Of a stretch of DNA of 64,000 nucleotides, positions 62,536 to 64,000 are shown in pieces. Source of the stretch: Nonomuraea angiospora (lineage in GTDB: Bacteria > Actinomycetota > Actinomycetes > Streptosporangiales > Streptosporangiaceae); NCBI RefSeq assembly GCF_014873145.1, contig NZ_JADBEK010000001.1, forward strand, positions 10,292,001-10,356,000, in the 5' to 3' direction. The translations under genes and the position numbers were made by a program. The notes beneath the pieces were generated by a model. That model saw only the letters and a list, made by a program, of their open reading frames with translations. It did no database searches and was not told where the DNA came from. Positions within the stretch are counted from its first letter, which is position 1, and each line of letters opens with the position of its first letter.

Positions 62536-63383
62536 TGCCGGCCTTCCTCAACCAGCTCCCCATCGGCCTGTCCATCGGGGCGGTGCTGCTGCTCATCGCG
62601 CTCGGGCTGACGTTCACGTTCGGGCAGATGGGCGTGATCAACATGGCGCACGGCGAGTTCATCATGGCGGGCGCCTACACCGCGTTCCTGCTGCAGGACC
62701 TGGTGCTCGCGCTGCCCGCGGCGTTCCTGGTGGCGGGGCTCATGGGGCTGATCCTGGAGCGGGCCGCCATCAGGCACTTCTACGGCCGCCCGCTGGACAC
62801 GCTGCTGCTCACCTGGGGCGTCAGCCTGGTGCTGCAGCAGCTCGCCCGCGACCTGTTCGGCGCGCCGAACGTGCAGGTGCCCGCCCCCTCCTGGCTCGCG
62901 GGCGGGGTGGGCATCCTGCCCTACAACCGGCTGTTCATCATGGGGCTCGCGATCGCCGGAGTGGTGGCGGTCTGGCTGTACCTCAACCGCACCGGGCTCG
63001 GCCGCCGGACCCAGGCCGTCGTGCAGAACCGGCAGCTCGCCGCGACCAGCGGCATCGACACCGGCCGGGTGGACATGCTGACGTTCTTCATCGGGTCCGG
63101 GCTGGCGGGCGTGGCCGGGGTGGCGCTGACGCTGATCGGGCCCGTCGGGCCGGCGCTCGGCACGTACTACATCGTGGACGCGTTCCTCGTGGTCGTGGCG
63201 GGCGGGCTCGGGCAGCTGCGCGGCGCCGTGCTGGCCGCGGTCGGGCTGGGGCTGCTGAACTCCTACGCCGAGTTCTGGTCGGACGCCTCCCTGGCGAAGG
63301 TCATCGTGTTCGCCGTGATCATCGCGTTCCTGCAGGTGCGCCCGCAGGGCATGTTCGTGCTGCGGTCGAGGGTGCTCACATGA
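62535..63383 (+). CDS. urtB: Urea ABC transporter permease UrtB
   Basis: 282 residues with about eight helices. The start overlaps the urtA stop (TGATG). The LivH-type core is seen: ALGLTFTFGQMGVINMAHGEFIMAGAYTAF, RRTQAVVQNRQLAATSGIDTGRVDMLTFFIGSGLAGVAGV and VVVAGGLGQLRGAVLAAVGLGLLN. Works with UrtC and the UrtDE ATPases, which lie beyond the window. Confidence 0.93.
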   Translation: MPAFLNQLPIGLSIGAVLLLIALGLTFTFGQMGVINMAHGEFIMAGAYTAFLLQDLVLALPAAFLVAGLMGLILERAAIRHFYGRPLDTLLLTWGVSLVLQQLARDLFGAPNVQVPAPSWLAGGVGILPYNRLFIMGLAIAGVVAVWLYLNRTGLGRRTQAVVQNRQLAATSGIDTGRVDMLTFFIGSGLAGVAGVALTLIGPVGPALGTYYIVDAFLVVVAGGLGQLRGAVLAAVGLGLLNSYAEFWSDASLAKVIVFAVIIAFLQVRPQGMFVLRSRVLT

Positions 63384-64000
63384 TCAAAATAAGGAGAAGC
63401 CTGCCTTTCGCGACCGTGTTCGCGATCGTGGCCGTGATCGCCCTGGTGGCGGCCCCGCTGCTGCTGGAGCCGTTCCGGCTGGGGCTGCTGGCGAAATACC
63501 TCTGCTACGCGATCGTCGCGCTCGGGATCGGGCTGGCCTGGGGGCAGGGCGGCATGCTCACCCTCGGCCAGGGCGTCTTCTTCGGGCTCGGCGGCTACGC
63601 CATGGCGATGTACCTCAAGCTCACCGAGGCCGGTGGCGGGCTGCCCGACTTCATGGTGTGGAGCGGGGTCGAGCGGCTGCCCGCGCTGTGGGCGCCGTTC
63701 GCCAACCCGATATTCGCCCTCGCCATGGCCGTGCTCGGGCCCGTGGTGATCGCGCTGCTCCTGGGCGCGCTGGTGTTCCGGCAGCGGGTACGGGGCGCGT
63801 ACTTCGCGATCCTCACCCAGGCGCTGGCCGCCGCCCTGGTCATCCTGCTCGTCGGCCAGCAGGGCCTGACCGGCGGCACCAACGGCATGACGAACTTCTT
63901 CGAGCTGTTCGGCCAGGACCTGGCCGAGGACTCCACGCAGCGGACGCTCTACCTCGTGGTGGCGGTCGTCCTCGGGATCCTCTACCTCGCCACCCGCCAG
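63380..64000 (+). CDS. urtC: Urea ABC transporter permease UrtC (partial)
   Basis: 207 residues are visible from the ATG at 63380, which overlaps the urtB stop as ATGA; the rest is outside the window. LivM-type permease: LGIGLAWGQGGMLTLGQGVFFGLGGYAMAMYLKL, VRGAYFAILTQALAAAL and GLTGGTNGMTNFFEL. The urea-type family has the insert with DFMVWSGVERLPALW between the helices. Confidence 0.92.
   Translation, partial: MIKIRRSLPFATVFAIVAVIALVAAPLLLEPFRLGLLAKYLCYAIVALGIGLAWGQGGMLTLGQGVFFGLGGYAMAMYLKLTEAGGGLPDFMVWSGVERLPALWAPFANPIFALAMAVLGPVVIALLLGALVFRQRVRGAYFAILTQALAAALVILLVGQQGLTGGTNGMTNFFELFGQDLAEDSTQRTLYLVVAVVLGILYLATRQ

Overview
The window is 64 kb of very GC-rich DNA: third codon positions are almost all G or C, GTG starts are frequent, ATGA/GTGA/TGATG stop-start overlaps are common, and several starts look leaderless. 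Gene content and order fit an actinobacterium. The housekeeping backbone comEA-comEC-holA / rpsT / lepA / hemW / hrcA-dnaJ-rsmE / HIT / phoH-ybeY-CNNM / deaminase-like / era is the conserved actinobacterial block. I infer a Nonomuraea-like member of the Streptosporangiales from protein resemblance recalled from memory, not from a search.

Layout: (1) 0-6.5 kb, minus strand: DUF2277 fragment, then malate synthase aceB and glycolate oxidase glcDEF with an IclR regulator, a glycolate-to-malate module with a clear promoter and two inverted repeats. (2) 6.5-11.3 kb, plus: DUF4097 lipoprotein, hflX, an imidazolonepropionase-like amidohydrolase, DegV. (3) 11.8-17.2 kb: comEA, comEC, holA, with repeat-rich spacers. 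(4) 17.2-27.7 kb, accessory: TetR/quinone reductase pair, IS630 transposase relic abutting an epoxide hydrolase, and a four-gene MacB/FtsX-type ABC operon, all lying between holA and rpsT. (5) 27.8-31.2 kb: rpsT, a GH18-like membrane protein, lepA. (6) 31.2-41.4 kb, accessory: GNAT, a two-gene ABC exporter, a small hypothetical, a NarL-type two-component system whose kinase carries a roughly 310-residue Pro/Ala-rich insertion, MOSC, GH18 chitinase, styrene-monooxygenase-like flavoprotein. (7) 41.5-55.7 kb: hemW, DUF3097, Gly/Tyr/Gln/Pro-rich membrane proteins, CIRCE-hrcA-dnaJ-rsmE, sigma factor with a candidate anti-sigma partner, HIT, phoH-ybeY-CNNM, lipoprotein, deaminase-like, Nudix, era. 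(8) 55.7-64 kb: a four-TM protein, then urease ureABCFGD (minus) diverging from the urea ABC transporter urtABC (plus, cut by the window end).

Within modules the genes cooperate plainly: GlcDEF oxidises glycolate to glyoxylate and AceB condenses it with acetyl-CoA; UrtABC imports urea and UreABC with UreDFG hydrolyses it; HrcA controls the heat-shock pair. The most unusual general feature is how many spacers, and several coding regions (comEC N-terminus, ABC permease start, kinase linker, ureF), carry short tandem repeats. I found no CRISPR array, tRNA, rRNA or complete mobile element. No wholly new system is proven here. The best leads are a structured RNA/attenuator candidate at 52975-53164, the kinase insertion, the repeat-duplicated translation start at 33238-33285, and several perfect palindromic operators.
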